NCBI GenBank assembly: GCA_035547425.1 | Contig: DASZUU010000049.1 | Location: 124,001-188,000 of the forward strand | DNA length: 64,000 bases | Direction of reading: 5' to 3' | From: Alloacidobacterium sp035547425 | GTDB taxonomy: Bacteria > Acidobacteriota > Terriglobia > Terriglobales > Acidobacteriaceae | In this document: positions 8,102 to 17,728 of the stretch, one piece after another | Numbering within the stretch: position 1 is the stretch's first letter | Layout: each line of letters starts with the position of its first letter | Translations under genes and position numbers: made by a program | The notes under the pieces: generated by a model | Seen by the model: the letters and a program-made list of their open reading frames with translations, nothing else | What the model was told of the DNA's origin: nothing | Database searches by the model: none

Positions 8102-8533
8102 TTGACCTTTAAGAATTTAAAAAATTATCCGCATGTACAACTCTCACTAGCAATCGCGGCCGGAGTTTTTGGAGGCCTGCTTGCCCTGCGTATCGTCTCC
8201 AGCATCTATAGCGCTCTCTCGGACAACAGCTTGCTGCTTCCGGTCGCTCTCACTGCGGGCATCATCTGCTTTATAGCTGCAGCTATTTACGGAATTCGCC
8301 TGATATGGCGCAAGCATCCCAGGTACAGAAGAGCTGTCATAACAGCTATCGTTACTCCTGCAGTTCTAGTATGGGCGCTGGCGGTAATCCAGATCATCCA
8401 AACGAATCGCAGAGAAGCCGCTATTGAAGCAGCACGCGAGCAGCAGATATTGCAAACCGTGAAGAAACAAGACCAGGAGAAGCCTGTCAAGCTTGATTTC
8501 AGCAAAGCGGTTCCAATAGCACCTGCGAAGTAG
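8102..8533 (+). CDS. Three-TM membrane protein on the opposite strand (moron-like)
   Basis: 143 residues starting at TTG 8102 with GAGGTGAT upstream. Three hydrophobic helices are visible: about residues 13-38, 43-70 and 78-100. A charged cytoplasmic-looking tail follows (NRREAAIEAAREQQ) and the end is VKLDFSKAVPIAPAK. It is the only rightward gene in the structural region and has its own promoter and terminator, the pattern of a lysogen-expressed moron. Superinfection exclusion is a possible role, inferred only from topology and context. The C-terminal LDFSKAVPIAPA closely matches LDFSKAMPITPA at the N-terminus of the phage's own ejection protein. Confidence 0.75.
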   Translation: MTFKNLKNYPHVQLSLAIAAGVFGGLLALRIVSSIYSALSDNSLLLPVALTAGIICFIAAAIYGIRLIWRKHPRYRRAVITAIVTPAVLVWALAVIQIIQTNRREAAIEAAREQQILQTVKKQDQEKPVKLDFSKAVPIAPAK

Positions 8534-8558
8534 TCCCTCGAAAGAGGACCTACTTTTT
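8528..8558 (+). terminator. Rho-independent terminator after the membrane gene
   Basis: AAGTAGTCCCTC and GAGGACCTACTT form an imperfect stem (two mismatched positions) around a short GAAA-type loop, followed by a T run at 8554-8558. The stem begins inside the stop region of the rightward membrane gene and ends within the last codons of the leftward ejection protein, at the convergent junction. Confidence 0.6.
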
Positions 8559-11500
8559 ACTACTGCTCCCGCTGCCCACCAACGCATCCCACACATTGGG
8601 ATTCTCTACCTCTCCTTTATGCACGCGATTCATATAGCGCAACGGCTTTATCGTCTGAGCCGTGCCAGGCACGCCGGCGAGGTCCATCACTGTCTCGAGC
8701 GCATTCAGCCCAATCCCCGGCCAATCCTTGTCTTCCTTATCGGCGCCGGCATCGACTAGAGCCTTCCCACCTTTTTCCAGTACCGATTCGAGCGGACTGA
8801 AATGGACTCCCTGATGACGATCGACCATGGATGCAACATCGCGGAGGAGCGGAATAGTATCGGCTCCGAACAGCAAGGAGCGCCAGATGGCCCAGAGCAC
8901 AGGATTCTCTCCATCTTTTGGCCGCTCCCCAAGAATCAACTGCGACAGCACAGCTGGTGCCAACACACTCAGCGCCATGCCATATGTCAGTTTTCCGACG
9001 TTGCGGTCGTAACGGAACTCATGACCGACGTCGCGAATCTGGTTGTAGATGCCGTTATGGAAGCTGTAGAACATCGTCAGCAGCTTCGCGAGATCGTTAT
9101 TGCGCATGATGGGTGGCAAATCCTTTGGCGCGGCCGAGCCCAGGCCCAGGCGAATCGCACTGTCGGCGGCGTGCGCAGCCTTATATCTCGCCTCGGCTTC
9201 CGGCAGGTCGACATGCTCTTTCAGCGTGTCGCGATACACCGAGAGCCACAGCGGAAACGAAAGCAGATGGTCGGTGAACTGGATCGACAGGTTGCCGGCG
9301 CGCGCCACCTGCAGCGTCAGGCTCTTCTTTCCACCCAGGTCCTGCAGCTTCTCGCGTATGTCACGATCCAGGTCCTCGCCGCGGAAGCGCATCTCGTTCG
9401 GCGAAAGCTCGCGGATCTCGCGCGTCATCGCGACCGGATGAGCCAGGAAAGCCACCAGAGCCTCCGCGTAGGCGGCCGGCCGCGTCATCAGAAGCATGCG
9501 CGGCGCATGCGTCCACTGCAGCAGCGATGTGGTGACCTTGAAGCTGAGCGTCGCCAGGGTCAGGTTCGAGCGCAGGCCGCGTACCAGGCGCGAGAACGTG
9601 CTCAGCCCCTGCGCCACGCTTCCGTTGCGATCATTGATGATCGTCCGGAGCCACGGCATAAACTGCTCCTCGTACGCAGGGCCCAGCGTCTCGCGCAGCG
9701 CGTTGCGGACCTCGGTATCGAGCAGCAGGCGATTCGCCGCCAGCATGAATTCCCGATGCGTCAGGTCCTTGATCACCTTCGTCGTGTGGTCCGTCAACAC
9801 CTGCTCGAAATCAAGCAGCAGCGGACCGCCGAAGCCCGTGCGCTCTTTCGTATAGCCGCGCGACGTGGTTGCTCTCACATAGCCTGACTGCATCGCATTC
9901 TGCGCCGATTCGCCCGCATCCTGCGCGATCGCACGATCCGAGAAACGCGGATCCATCTTGATCGGGTAATAGCCGCCCTCGAGCTCCATCTCCGTACCGT
10001 CCGTGAGTGCCACCTTGAACGGAGTTACTTTCACCATCACGGGAGGCAGCCCCGTGAGGCGCTTCTCCAGCTCCGTCATCCTCTCGCCGAGCGGCTTCAG
10101 CATATTCCAGCTATCCTGCACGAACTTCCATTCCTCGTGCGTCAGCATGCCGCCCACCGTCCGGATCGCTTCCGGGTCCCACCCGTGCGCAACGAACGTC
10201 TTACGTAGACGATCCAGGTTGCCTTCATTGCCCATATTGAAGGCCATGGAGACGAGATCATGGCGCGTGATCGGTTCCGGAATGCCCGCGACGGTAACCT
10301 TTTCTTCCCACAGCCGCCGGCGCATGCTCGCCGGCATATTCTCGATGGCATCGCCTACAGCTCGCGTCACCTGATGCTGCAGGGCGTACTCCACGCCTTG
10401 GGAATCGGCTGCGAGATTCCATAGATTGTCATGCCACGGGCCCTGCTTGCCGCCGTCCAGCCATTCAATCAGTCTTTCCGTCCGCATCAACGTTGCGTCG
10501 CACTGCTCTGCAAACTTTGCCATCTTCTCTCGAGCCGTCGCGTTACGCTCAAAAATGCGCTCCGGCCGGGACTTCAGATTCGTGCGCGCCGCCTCGATCA
10601 TGGCTGCTTTCGCCTCGGCAAACGCGACCTGCTTGCCATGCACAAACATCTTGAATTCCTGCCGCGCGAGCGCCTGGATATTCTTGAGCGCATCGTACAG
10701 ATCGCGGACCTCTGCCAGCGACACATTGCGGTAATTCTTAAACCTGCCGTCATCAAGAATCGAAGGAGCGATCGCAGGCTCTTTCCCTTGGCCGTATACA
10801 TCATCGGCCCATGCGCGTAGCGATCGCTCCGGAGCTTTCATTCCCGGGCCCAGCTGGTAACGGGCGAGCAGCCAGTTGAACTGGTCGCGATAGTCGCTTC
10901 CGGCCAGCCCCATGCGCTGCTGGATGCCTTTGCTTTGCACTGCCTGTGTCACGTACTTCTCGAATTTCTCGACGTAATCCCTCGCCTCCGACGCCTCGCG
11001 GAAGAGGAAATGGTTCAGCAGTTCTTTGTGCTTCGCATCGGCCGCGCGTTTCACATTTCCTTTGCGGACCGCATCAAAGGCCTCGCGCGAGTATTTCCGG
11101 CTCGCGTTCAGGTAGCGGGTCGGCTGCAAATCGACGATGGCTTTCTGGTCGATCATGGCCCTGGCCGCATCCTGATAGCTCTCGAGCGGCGCGATCGCGA
11201 TCGACTCCATCGCGGCGCGGACGTTTGCAGCCTTCCGCGCATCTCTTTCCATGCCGGCGAGCTTCTTCTTCAGCGCCGTGAGCTCGCGGTAAAGATTTTC
11301 GGCGCGAGCATGGTTCTCGACAGCCAGCCTCGACGCGTCATCCAGCGTGCCGTCGTAGCGGATGTCTCCATACTTGTTCGTCATGTAATCCATGACTGCC
11401 TGACGGATCGCCGCGCTGCGCCGCGGCGCAGACTCCAGAGCGCGCAGCATTTCTTCTCCAGAACGATAGCCGAAGATCTCCGCGGCCGTCTCCGGATCGA

Positions 11501-14500
11501 CACCGCCTTCTGCGCGATACAGTCCGGGATGCGCTTTCTGCAACGCCTTCACGCGATCTTCTCCGAACTGGCTCACCAGGTCCTCGCGGTTGAGCGTCAG
11601 CTCCGTCCCATCGTCCAGCCTGCCGCGGCGCAGCGAGCGGATGGCCACGTAGTCCTGCCGCGCGTCAATCTGCTCCGTCAATGCCTGCGTGACGTTGCGC
11701 TTCTCTTCGCGCCACGACTCCGTGCGCTCGCGCTCTGCTGCTTCGTTCAGCTTGCCCAGGACCTCGGCTTTCGCCTGGTCGACGGCAACGCCTTTCGCCT
11801 CGGCGTACTTCTGAAATTCCTCCTGCGTCCATCCGGCCTGTTCCGCATCCGTAAAGAGCGCAGGCCCCGCTTCCTGCTCAGCGCGATTGACAGATTCTTC
11901 ACCCGCATACAGCCGATCGAAGACGCCGCGGATTTCGGGGTCAAGCTCGACGCCGAGCTGCCGCGCATGGCGATAGATATTTCCCAGCCATGCCGTGAAG
12001 CGCTGAAAGACATCACGCAGCGCCCTGGTTGGCGACCGGCCTTCGCGCAGATACATCTCATTGGCGCGCGCCCAGAGCTCCTGCTGCGCGCGCGTTAGAG
12101 GCTCGCCGTCTTTCGCCCGCAGAAACTTCAGGATAGTGTCGTAATCCTGCTTGAGCGTATCGCTCGCACCTTCGCGCTTCGACAACTCCGACAGCATCTG
12201 CAGGTAGGAATGCGCTGTCTCATGCAGGAAGGTACTCAGGTCGCCCGACTTCGTCTTGACGATCTCAAACGAGCCGTCAGGCAACACGCGGAACCATCCG
12301 CGCACCGGGCTTTTCGTTTCCACCGCAGCTCGAGGCGGCCCTGCTTCCTTGAGCGGGATGCGAGGACCTGTCTCATCGGAATCGAGCTCACCGAGAAATG
12401 TCCTGCCTTCCTCGATCTGCTCGCCCAGCCTCTCTGTCGGATAATCCACATACTGCAACTGCGCGCCGCGCCGGTAATTCTCCGCATACTGGCGATCGCT
12501 CGAAAACCACGCGCGGCCTTCTGTTTCACCAGACACGCTCCCGTGATAGAGGCGCGTCATGCCCTTCGGCACCGGCGGCTCATCCTCGCCTGGCCCGGAC
12601 TGGTAAAGCGGTTCGCCGGGATTGACTCTGTCCGCATCTAGCGCTACGCTAGAATCAGCATTGGCGGCCTCCTGGCCTGCGGGATTCGGCGCAGGTTCAG
12701 CGTGACTGGCGACGCCCGTCCTCCTGTCAGCCGCAGCCGACAATGTTCCATCTAGCTCGAAGGCCGTCAGCAGCCAAGGCTTATTCTTTCCGTCCCGAGA
12801 TAATCTAACAACTGCCCGCCCTGATTCATCACCCAGACGAATCCTATTCTCTCCCTTCTGGATAACGTGCAGGCGGTCAAGAAATCCCTGCAGGTCCCTG
12901 ATCACTTCGGGGTGCTTGATTGACAGCTTGGCAATGCCATAACCATCCTTGTAGTTTTTCTTCGGAGATCCTTCTTTCCCGTAAACGAGATCGATATCGC
13001 CTACTTCAGGGTGATGGACCGCGGACACGGCAACTCCGGTTTTATCGGCCAGCAGTTTTGCGACTGCGCCCTGAGCATCGTGATAGAACTCTTCGTGCTC
13101 GGGCCCAAATACGGCGCTCTGCTTCAATATCTGCGCATCACTGGGTCCCGCGTCGCGAATCTCCGTCTCATCGGCAACGCGAATATTCCGCGGATACATG
13201 CGCAGCAGCTCGGCCGGCGTGAGGCCGCTCTGCCGTGCAAGATTGCTGTACACGTGAGCGTCCAGCGTCGCCTGGCTTTCGGCCGCTGTCTCTGTCTCGC
13301 CGGCATCAAGATATTGCTGGCGCAGACCTGTCTTCAGCTCCTGATATTCCGGGCTTGCCTGTGTTTCTGCATCGGCCGCCGCGAACTCCTCCGCAAGTTT
13401 CGACGGACCGCCTTCGTTCATCCAGGTCTCGATCTCTTCGCGAGCCTGCTGCGTCTGTCGCGAGCTCAGGCCGGTTGACGGATCGACCACGTCCTGCAGA
13501 AGCGCCTTTTGGTGTTCCGGATCGAGCCTGGATAGAAAATCAGCCGGCGCGACCTCGAGGTTACCGCCGGAGAGGACCGCCTCGGGATAGTTGTTTGCGC
13601 CGATATCCGCGGCGACCTGCTGCGGATCGAGCCCTTTGTCGCGGAAGTAAGAAGCAAAATCTTCCACCGGAATCTGCAGACTGGGCGCGCCGTCATGGAT
13701 CGCCTGCTGCACTTCGGCAAACTTTTCCGGCGACCGCTGACGCAGCGTCGAGGCCTCCGTCTCAGCCACCGCATCAGCCAACGCCGAGCCGAAGAATCCT
13801 TCCATACCCAGGTGCATGCCGCCTTGCATCGCCGCGCCCTGCAATGCGCCCAGGCCTATGCCTTCATTCCAGCGCTTGCCCGCGGCTGAGTTCGATGCGG
13901 CCTGCCCGGCAGCGCCGGTCACGCCACCCACGCCCACAGTCGTCAATAGCGGATTCTCGCGCAGGAAAGGAACTGCATCCTGCGCGCCAAATAGCGCGTT
14001 CGGAAGCGCCATGATCGCAGCGACACGATTCGCCCGGATGCGCGCATCGTAATCTGATGCGCCGCTGCCCGCGAGTTCCGTGTATGTCTGCCCGGCCTGG
14101 TCTGCCGTAAACATGGCTCCCACGCCCAGGCCTGCCAGAAGACGCGCCGCCGGCTCACTCAGCTTCAACGTTTGAGCGAGCAGTCCGGTGCCTCCGGTAG
14201 CAAGCACAGCAGGAAGCATCGGCCCGATTTGTCTCGCGATCGTATCGAGACCATTTTCTTTGGCAAAAGGCGACGCGGAATCGAGTTGAGATTCCGGCCT
14301 CAGAGCCACATCGAGACGCTGCAGCAGGTTCTGTTTATCCGGCTTATCTCCATGAATGCCGACGAAGGAGCCGATATTGCCGACCAAGCCTGCAGCTCCC
14401 GAGACAGCATCAATCGCTGTCCGGGTCAATGGATAGTAATAGAGACTGTTTTTCAGTTCTTGCGGCGTCGAACCTGTGAGCGTCTTCGTCAGCTGCGAAG

Positions 14501-14897
14501 TCTTGTCTTTCAGGCTATCCATGAATGTCGGCGTGTAGGCGCGCATGGTTGCCGCGCTCTGCTCGATCCGTGCCATGCGCTGAATCTCATCGACGCCGGA
14601 TACGGCAGCATTGTCCGGATTGGAAGCCCAGTTTGAGGTGCGCGGCGCCTGCGACACCATCCGGTGATAATCGATGCTGCCGGTCTGCGCTGCCTCCCGA
14701 ATGATATCTTCCGACGATTGCTGTATCTCCGGAGCCAGGCCGGTTTGCTGCTGTAGCTTGAGCTGCTGCGCATATCGATCGGGATCTTGCGTCACGCCGA
14801 AGCTGACAGACTGCTTGAGCGTATTGACCTGCTCCGGGTCAGCCGGAGTAATCGGCATCGCCTTGCTGAAATCGAGTGTGACCGATGAACTCCCCAT
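8550..14897 (-). CDS. Giant internal virion / DNA-ejection polyvalent protein (2115 aa)
   Basis: The first residues, MGSSSVTLDFSKAMPITPA, precede a hydrophobic Ala/Gly-rich region (about 165-345) with possible membrane helices. Near residues 625-712, HPEVGDIDLVYGKEGSPKKN...GYGIAKLSIKHPE resembles the phage barnase/EndoU/RelE-like nuclease domain (PBECR/MuF-C type). Near residue 892, STFLHETAHSYLQML is a zincin HExxH metallopeptidase of the kind found in phage polyvalent proteins; it is followed by a conserved-looking helical block ending VELDPEIRGVFDRLYAG. The C-terminal 1000 residues are long helices with LAKLLTMFYSFHNGIYNQ and a final hydrophobic region, like the large ejection proteins of short-tailed phages (T7 gp16 role). 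It lies next to the M23 virion protein in the tail operon. The domain calls are from motifs only. Confidence 0.78.
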   Translation of the reverse strand: MGSSSVTLDFSKAMPITPADPEQVNTLKQSVSFGVTQDPDRYAQQLKLQQQTGLAPEIQQSSEDIIREAAQTGSIDYHRMVSQAPRTSNWASNPDNAAVSGVDEIQRMARIEQSAATMRAYTPTFMDSLKDKTSQLTKTLTGSTPQELKNSLYYYPLTRTAIDAVSGAAGLVGNIGSFVGIHGDKPDKQNLLQRLDVALRPESQLDSASPFAKENGLDTIARQIGPMLPAVLATGGTGLLAQTLKLSEPAARLLAGLGVGAMFTADQAGQTYTELAGSGASDYDARIRANRVAAIMALPNALFGAQDAVPFLRENPLLTTVGVGGVTGAAGQAASNSAAGKRWNEGIGLGALQGAAMQGGMHLGMEGFFGSALADAVAETEASTLRQRSPEKFAEVQQAIHDGAPSLQIPVEDFASYFRDKGLDPQQVAADIGANNYPEAVLSGGNLEVAPADFLSRLDPEHQKALLQDVVDPSTGLSSRQTQQAREEIETWMNEGGPSKLAEEFAAADAETQASPEYQELKTGLRQQYLDAGETETAAESQATLDAHVYSNLARQSGLTPAELLRMYPRNIRVADETEIRDAGPSDAQILKQSAVFGPEHEEFYHDAQGAVAKLLADKTGVAVSAVHHPEVGDIDLVYGKEGSPKKNYKDGYGIAKLSIKHPEVIRDLQGFLDRLHVIQKGENRIRLGDESGRAVVRLSRDGKNKPWLLTAFELDGTLSAAADRRTGVASHAEPAPNPAGQEAANADSSVALDADRVNPGEPLYQSGPGEDEPPVPKGMTRLYHGSVSGETEGRAWFSSDRQYAENYRRGAQLQYVDYPTERLGEQIEEGRTFLGELDSDETGPRIPLKEAGPPRAAVETKSPVRGWFRVLPDGSFEIVKTKSGDLSTFLHETAHSYLQMLSELSKREGASDTLKQDYDTILKFLRAKDGEPLTRAQQELWARANEMYLREGRSPTRALRDVFQRFTAWLGNIYRHARQLGVELDPEIRGVFDRLYAGEESVNRAEQEAGPALFTDAEQAGWTQEEFQKYAEAKGVAVDQAKAEVLGKLNEAAERERTESWREEKRNVTQALTEQIDARQDYVAIRSLRRGRLDDGTELTLNREDLVSQFGEDRVKALQKAHPGLYRAEGGVDPETAAEIFGYRSGEEMLRALESAPRRSAAIRQAVMDYMTNKYGDIRYDGTLDDASRLAVENHARAENLYRELTALKKKLAGMERDARKAANVRAAMESIAIAPLESYQDAARAMIDQKAIVDLQPTRYLNASRKYSREAFDAVRKGNVKRAADAKHKELLNHFLFREASEARDYVEKFEKYVTQAVQSKGIQQRMGLAGSDYRDQFNWLLARYQLGPGMKAPERSLRAWADDVYGQGKEPAIAPSILDDGRFKNYRNVSLAEVRDLYDALKNIQALARQEFKMFVHGKQVAFAEAKAAMIEAARTNLKSRPERIFERNATAREKMAKFAEQCDATLMRTERLIEWLDGGKQGPWHDNLWNLAADSQGVEYALQHQVTRAVGDAIENMPASMRRRLWEEKVTVAGIPEPITRHDLVSMAFNMGNEGNLDRLRKTFVAHGWDPEAIRTVGGMLTHEEWKFVQDSWNMLKPLGERMTELEKRLTGLPPVMVKVTPFKVALTDGTEMELEGGYYPIKMDPRFSDRAIAQDAGESAQNAMQSGYVRATTSRGYTKERTGFGGPLLLDFEQVLTDHTTKVIKDLTHREFMLAANRLLLDTEVRNALRETLGPAYEEQFMPWLRTIINDRNGSVAQGLSTFSRLVRGLRSNLTLATLSFKVTTSLLQWTHAPRMLLMTRPAAYAEALVAFLAHPVAMTREIRELSPNEMRFRGEDLDRDIREKLQDLGGKKSLTLQVARAGNLSIQFTDHLLSFPLWLSVYRDTLKEHVDLPEAEARYKAAHAADSAIRLGLGSAAPKDLPPIMRNNDLAKLLTMFYSFHNGIYNQIRDVGHEFRYDRNVGKLTYGMALSVLAPAVLSQLILGERPKDGENPVLWAIWRSLLFGADTIPLLRDVASMVDRHQGVHFSPLESVLEKGGKALVDAGADKEDKDWPGIGLNALETVMDLAGVPGTAQTIKPLRYMNRVHKGEVENPNVWDALVGSGSSSKK

Positions 14898-17018
14898 TTA
14901 CTTGACGACCCCCAAATCGTTTTTCCCGTCTGTGTAGTGCATTTTGCCATCGCTGCCCGGCACGACCTGCGTGGCTCCTGGAGGCAGATTGAATTGGTAC
15001 ACCTGCTCCGGAACGCTCGTATTCCCAAACCAGGCCAGCGGATTCCACTTGCTGCGCAACGTCTGCACCGTTTGCTTTGCCAGCTCGCGCTGCATAATCT
15101 CATCCTTCTCGCTCTGCGTAAGCTTGCGCTTTTTCGCCTGCTGCTCCGCGTCCATCGCGTTCTGCACCGCAAACGCGAGCGTGGACATGCTCTGCTTGTC
15201 TTCCGGCTGCTGCTTTCCGAAAACGTTCATCCCCGCCGCGTTTGCGAAGTATTTCAGGCGGCTCATATCGAAGTTGGCATTCGGCACGCTCTGAGGATCG
15301 GCGTCCATATTCTTCGCATGCGTCAGGTAGGAGATATACGTCTCGGGCGTAAAGTCCATCCTGTGCGCCTGCACCCAGTCCACCGTCTGATTCTGCGGGT
15401 TCAGGATGAAGTCAGCCTGCACGTCCTCGTTGTTCTCGCGCGGAATGCCTTTCTTGAGCAGGTATTGCTGCCGCGCCGGAAGCGTGGCCCACAGATCGGG
15501 AGGAATGCTCATGTAGCTGCCCGTCTTGAAAAGGATGTCCTGCGCCTGCTGAAAGTTCTGCTGTTGCATCTCGTCTTTCTGCACGCGGGCTTTGCGCTGC
15601 AGCGACTCGAGATAATTGACTGTTTCCTTCTGCAGCACCGGGTCCTGCTGCGTCGATCGCACCTGGTCGATCGCGGCCTGCAACGCCTTCGGATCGGTGA
15701 AATCGTCGAGGCTCAAGCTGGTCTGCGGCGCCGGCGCCTGGCCGACCGTTGTCGGGTCGACCTTCTTTCCATCCGGATCAGTCAGCGTGTAATGCAGATG
15801 CGGCCCTGTCGTATGCCATCCGCTGTCGCCGCTCAGGGCGAGCGTCTGCCCTTGTGTGACCTGCTGGCCTGGTTGATAGTTGGTTTTCGAGAGATGCGCG
15901 AATCCGCCGATGTAGCCATTGTCGAACTGGACAAGCATGCTCAGGCCGCCGCCATTCTCTTCATCCTGAAATACCTTGAGCACTTTGCCGTTCGCCGGCG
16001 ATTGCACGCGCGTGCCGACGGGGACCGCAATATCGAGCCCATTATGCTCTGCGCTCAAGCGCTGCGTGATCGAGCCGCCCATTACCGGCAGCGGCAAAGA
16101 GGTCTGCTGTTTTTGTCCGGAGGCCTGCGCCATCGCGTAGCGCGCAGCATTTTCGGCGCCGGTTTCCACCGTCTCCCGATCCATGTTCGTCTTGATCATG
16201 GTTCCGAGCTGCTCGGCCGTGCGCTCATCGATGAGGCCTTTGCCATTCCAGTTGTCAAAGAACGCCTTTGCCTCGCTGTAGGCATGATCGTTCATAAAGC
16301 CGACGACACTGCCGCGCGCGACTTCGGTGAGCGCATCCCGCACCATGGTCTTTGCAATGTCGGAATCCGGCGCTGCGCCGTAGAGCAGATGTGCGGCATT
16401 CTGGGCTTCGTTCGTGATGGTAGCAACGTAGCTCTGAAAGTTGCCTGCAGGCTTGCCATCCTCGTCTGTCTGATTCCAGCTCTGTCGCGCGTTCGTCGCC
16501 AGCGGGATGTACGACTGAATCCGGTCCTGCGTACTCTTAGCTGACATGCTGGCCACCTGCTGGAAGCGATGATCATTCATCTCCGCGCCGAACGTCGCGA
16601 GGTGGCGATCGGCGACGGCAGCAAACATTCGCTGCTGCAGGGGATTCGTGAGCGCCTGCTGCGCGTCGTTCTTCGCCTTCGCAACCGCGGCCGCCGCGCT
16701 GTCATAGCCATCCACAGCGCCCTGCCCGCGCGTGTGCAGATAGCCATTTTGCCCGTGCAGCGTGTCGGTGATGCTCGAGAGCATCTGTGTCTCTGCCTGG
16801 CGCACGGCCGTGTCATCCATCTGCGCCTGGATCTGATCTCCGATGGTCTGGCCCGTCTGGCGCATGACCGCGCCGGCCTGCAGCATGGTTTGGCCGGCAC
16901 GCTCCATCTGCGCCGGCTGCGCATTCTCCATAGGCGCCACAAAGGGCCCGCTGATGCGCGGCGTTTGCGTAGGCTGTGCGCTTACGCTGGGTACAAAACT
17001 TGACGGCACGGTCGGCAT
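14898..17018 (-). CDS. Internal virion protein with M23 (LytM) peptidoglycan endopeptidase domain
   Basis: 706 residues from ATG 17018, which overlaps the preceding stop (TAATG) and has AGGAGGACAG upstream; the longer frame to 17069 is less likely. The N-terminal half is helical and Gln/Ala-rich. At about residues 315-425 an M23 zinc metallopeptidase is clear: EHNGLDIAVPVGTRV with the first His/Asp ligands, then GDSGWHTTGPHLHYTLTDPDG with the HxH motif. Such domains let a short-tailed phage open peptidoglycan as DNA enters. The C-terminal half is helical. It occupies the position of T7 gp15/gp16 in the ejection module, beside the 2115-residue protein. Confidence 0.85.
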   Translation of the reverse strand: MPTVPSSFVPSVSAQPTQTPRISGPFVAPMENAQPAQMERAGQTMLQAGAVMRQTGQTIGDQIQAQMDDTAVRQAETQMLSSITDTLHGQNGYLHTRGQGAVDGYDSAAAAVAKAKNDAQQALTNPLQQRMFAAVADRHLATFGAEMNDHRFQQVASMSAKSTQDRIQSYIPLATNARQSWNQTDEDGKPAGNFQSYVATITNEAQNAAHLLYGAAPDSDIAKTMVRDALTEVARGSVVGFMNDHAYSEAKAFFDNWNGKGLIDERTAEQLGTMIKTNMDRETVETGAENAARYAMAQASGQKQQTSLPLPVMGGSITQRLSAEHNGLDIAVPVGTRVQSPANGKVLKVFQDEENGGGLSMLVQFDNGYIGGFAHLSKTNYQPGQQVTQGQTLALSGDSGWHTTGPHLHYTLTDPDGKKVDPTTVGQAPAPQTSLSLDDFTDPKALQAAIDQVRSTQQDPVLQKETVNYLESLQRKARVQKDEMQQQNFQQAQDILFKTGSYMSIPPDLWATLPARQQYLLKKGIPRENNEDVQADFILNPQNQTVDWVQAHRMDFTPETYISYLTHAKNMDADPQSVPNANFDMSRLKYFANAAGMNVFGKQQPEDKQSMSTLAFAVQNAMDAEQQAKKRKLTQSEKDEIMQRELAKQTVQTLRSKWNPLAWFGNTSVPEQVYQFNLPPGATQVVPGSDGKMHYTDGKNDLGVVK

Positions 17019-17728
17019 TACTGTCCTCCTGCAATTTGCAGACGGCGCAGCTGCCTGCGCCAATCCCACTGGCTCGATATCTGGCTCGCGCTTCCAATCA
17101 GGCTCGTGAACATGCTTCCGAACGGGCTGATCGAGCTCGCCGTCATGCGCGCATTCTGCGCAGACGTGTCGTAGAGTATTGCCTGCCCGGCGTCATTCGC
17201 AGCCTGCATCCGCTCGCTCGCCGCCTGGCGCACCGCGTTCGAGTTGATATTGAGCACGTTGATGTCCTTCACCAGGTCCATGCTGGCTTCGACGTCCTGC
17301 TCCGATCCTGAGCCCAGCGCGATGCCGCGTGCAGCCATGCTGGTCCGCGCCGAGGCCTTCGCCTGACCTGCCTGCATTGTGTAATTGGCAATCTCGCTTT
17401 TGCCGCTCTCGAGGATCGACTGTGCATCGTACTCGGCAGATCGACTGTTGATGCGCGCCATGTCGGCCTGATAGCCGTAATTGAGCGCCTGGCTCTTCGC
17501 CTCGTACTGCGCCGTCTGCGCTGCATAGTAGCTGCCGATCGCGCTGCTGATCCCGCCGAAGATTTGCGTAAAGAGTCCGGCGGTCGAGATCAGCTTGCTC
17601 GTGCTCATCGCGCTGGCAGGTGAGATCGAGGTCGACGTTGCCGGTTTCGTCGCCGGCGTGTCGCTATTGTCACCCCCGAAGAGCTTTTCCAGCTCTTCCC
17701 AGCTGCTCGTCAGAAAGTTAGTCTCCAA
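17018..17728 (-). CDS. Internal virion protein, T7 gp14-like
   Basis: 236 residues. A hydrophobic Gly/Ala region (ISTAGLFTQIFGGISSAIGSYYAAQTAQYEAKSQALNYG, shown in parts) is followed by an Ala/Ser-rich helix with SILESGKSEIANYTMQAGQAKASARTSMAARGI, the typical pattern of gp14-type core proteins that form the first ejection pore. Its C-terminus overlaps the start of the M23 protein, and its start overlaps the tail nozzle gene by 11 bp. The call rests on sequence pattern and gene order. Confidence 0.72.
   Translation of the reverse strand: METNFLTSSWEELEKLFGGDNSDTPATKPATSTSISPASAMSTSKLISTAGLFTQIFGGISSAIGSYYAAQTAQYEAKSQALNYGYQADMARINSRSAEYDAQSILESGKSEIANYTMQAGQAKASARTSMAARGIALGSGSEQDVEASMDLVKDINVLNINSNAVRQAASERMQAANDAGQAILYDTSAQNARMTASSISPFGSMFTSLIGSASQISSQWDWRRQLRRLQIAGGQ

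Noticed and set aside
10935..12098. Rightward open frame of 387 codons
   Set aside because: Antisense to the giant ejection protein; no start signal or motif.
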